This document shows positions 63,813 to 64,000 of a stretch of DNA of 64,000 bases, one piece after another. The notes beneath the pieces were generated by a model. It saw only the letters and a program-made list of their open reading frames with translations. It ran no database searches and was not told the DNA's origin. Made by a program: the position numbers and the translations under genes. The stretch's first letter is position 1. Each line of letters begins with the position of its first letter. Source of the stretch: Phyllobacterium myrsinacearum. Its GTDB lineage: Bacteria > Pseudomonadota > Alphaproteobacteria > Rhizobiales > Rhizobiaceae. The stretch is from positions 161,714 through 225,713 of the forward strand of contig NZ_JACGXN010000008.1 in assembly GCF_014138285.1 (NCBI RefSeq), in the 5' to 3' direction.

Positions 63813-64000
63813 ATGGATCATCAGTCCCCTACATCGCCCGCTATCCGCCAGCCTTCTGATTATACGCACAGCTTTGTCCTCACCCTGTCATGCGAAGACA
63901 AGCCGGGGATTGTGGCATCGGTGACGACGGAGCTTGCGGCGCTGGATGCCAATATCGCCGAGAGCAACCAGTTCTGGGACCGCCAGACCAACCGCTTCTT
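63813..64000 (+). CDS. purU: Formyltetrahydrofolate deformylase PurU, 5' part
   Basis: The first 62 residues before the window ends. After a short leader, SFVLTLSCEDKPGIVASVTTEL and NIAESNQFWDRQTNRFF are the N-terminal ACT domain of PurU, which hydrolyses 10-formyl-THF to formate and THF. It starts 4 bp after the PanB-like gene. In a demethylation operon it would recycle folate loaded with the released carbon. The catalytic domain is not in view. Confidence 0.85.
   Translation, partial: MDHQSPTSPAIRQPSDYTHSFVLTLSCEDKPGIVASVTTELAALDANIAESNQFWDRQTNRF

Overview
The window reads as a chromosomal segment of an alphaproteobacterium of the order Hyphomicrobiales (Rhizobiales), closest in flavour to the Brucella/Ochrobactrum/Phyllobacterium/Mesorhizobium group. 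The signs are an EipA-ChpT-CtrA-SciP cell-cycle locus, GANTC (CcrM-type) sites in the ctrA promoter, a GnnA/GnnB pair for diamino-sugar lipid A, ehu/eut ectoine genes, and a rhizobial-style iol cluster with an RpiR-type IolR. All names rest on recognising protein sequences by eye; no search was run.

Region 1 (1-9132) is the cell-cycle and envelope block: eipA (5' part only), chpT, an atypical single-domain receiver, a LysR/quinone-oxidoreductase pair, a VOC protein, a Cys-phosphatase, ctrA, fliJ, a small GNAT, a PqiA-domain membrane protein, sciP and mnmA. Region 2 (9133-12561) holds gnnB and gnnA, tRNA-Met and a GNAT, with the first two copies of a dispersed inverted-repeat element.

Region 3 (12950-27333) is a (hydroxy)ectoine uptake and catabolism locus. 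An AsnC-type regulator, aldehyde dehydrogenase (doeC), aminotransferase (doeD) and an MDR oxidoreductase run leftward. The MocR-type regulator enuR and ehuABCD-eutABCDE run rightward. A 13-bp motif recurs upstream of both enuR and ehuA.

Region 4 (27290-40286) is a mixed catabolic and transport stretch: a LysR/MFS pair, a GMC oxidoreductase, cytochrome b561, a FadL-like porin, and an MFS / lactone-oxidase / DSD1 PLP enzyme run that converges with a coniferyl-aldehyde-dehydrogenase-like gene divergent from an AraC regulator. Region 5 (40317-44554) resembles the SigF/NrsF - methionine-rich peptide - YedY1/YedZ1 system known for scavenging reactive chlorine in Azospira, with a DUF1223 protein added. 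Both the sigma gene and the DUF1223 gene have a TGTAACC-N15/16-CGAA promoter-like element.

Region 6 (44583-64000) is inositol metabolism: iolB, a small membrane protein, iolE, iolD, iolC, iolR, divergent iolY, then iolG, an inositol-type ABC importer, a TIM-barrel isomerase and a LacI regulator. Divergent from lacI is a desaturase-like oxygenase / Rieske ferredoxin / ferredoxin reductase / PanB-like / PurU operon (cut at the right edge). It resembles the rhizopine demethylation genes mocDEF joined to a one-carbon disposal step. LacI-type palindromes lie on both sides of lacI.

No insertion sequence, prophage, CRISPR array or rRNA gene was seen.
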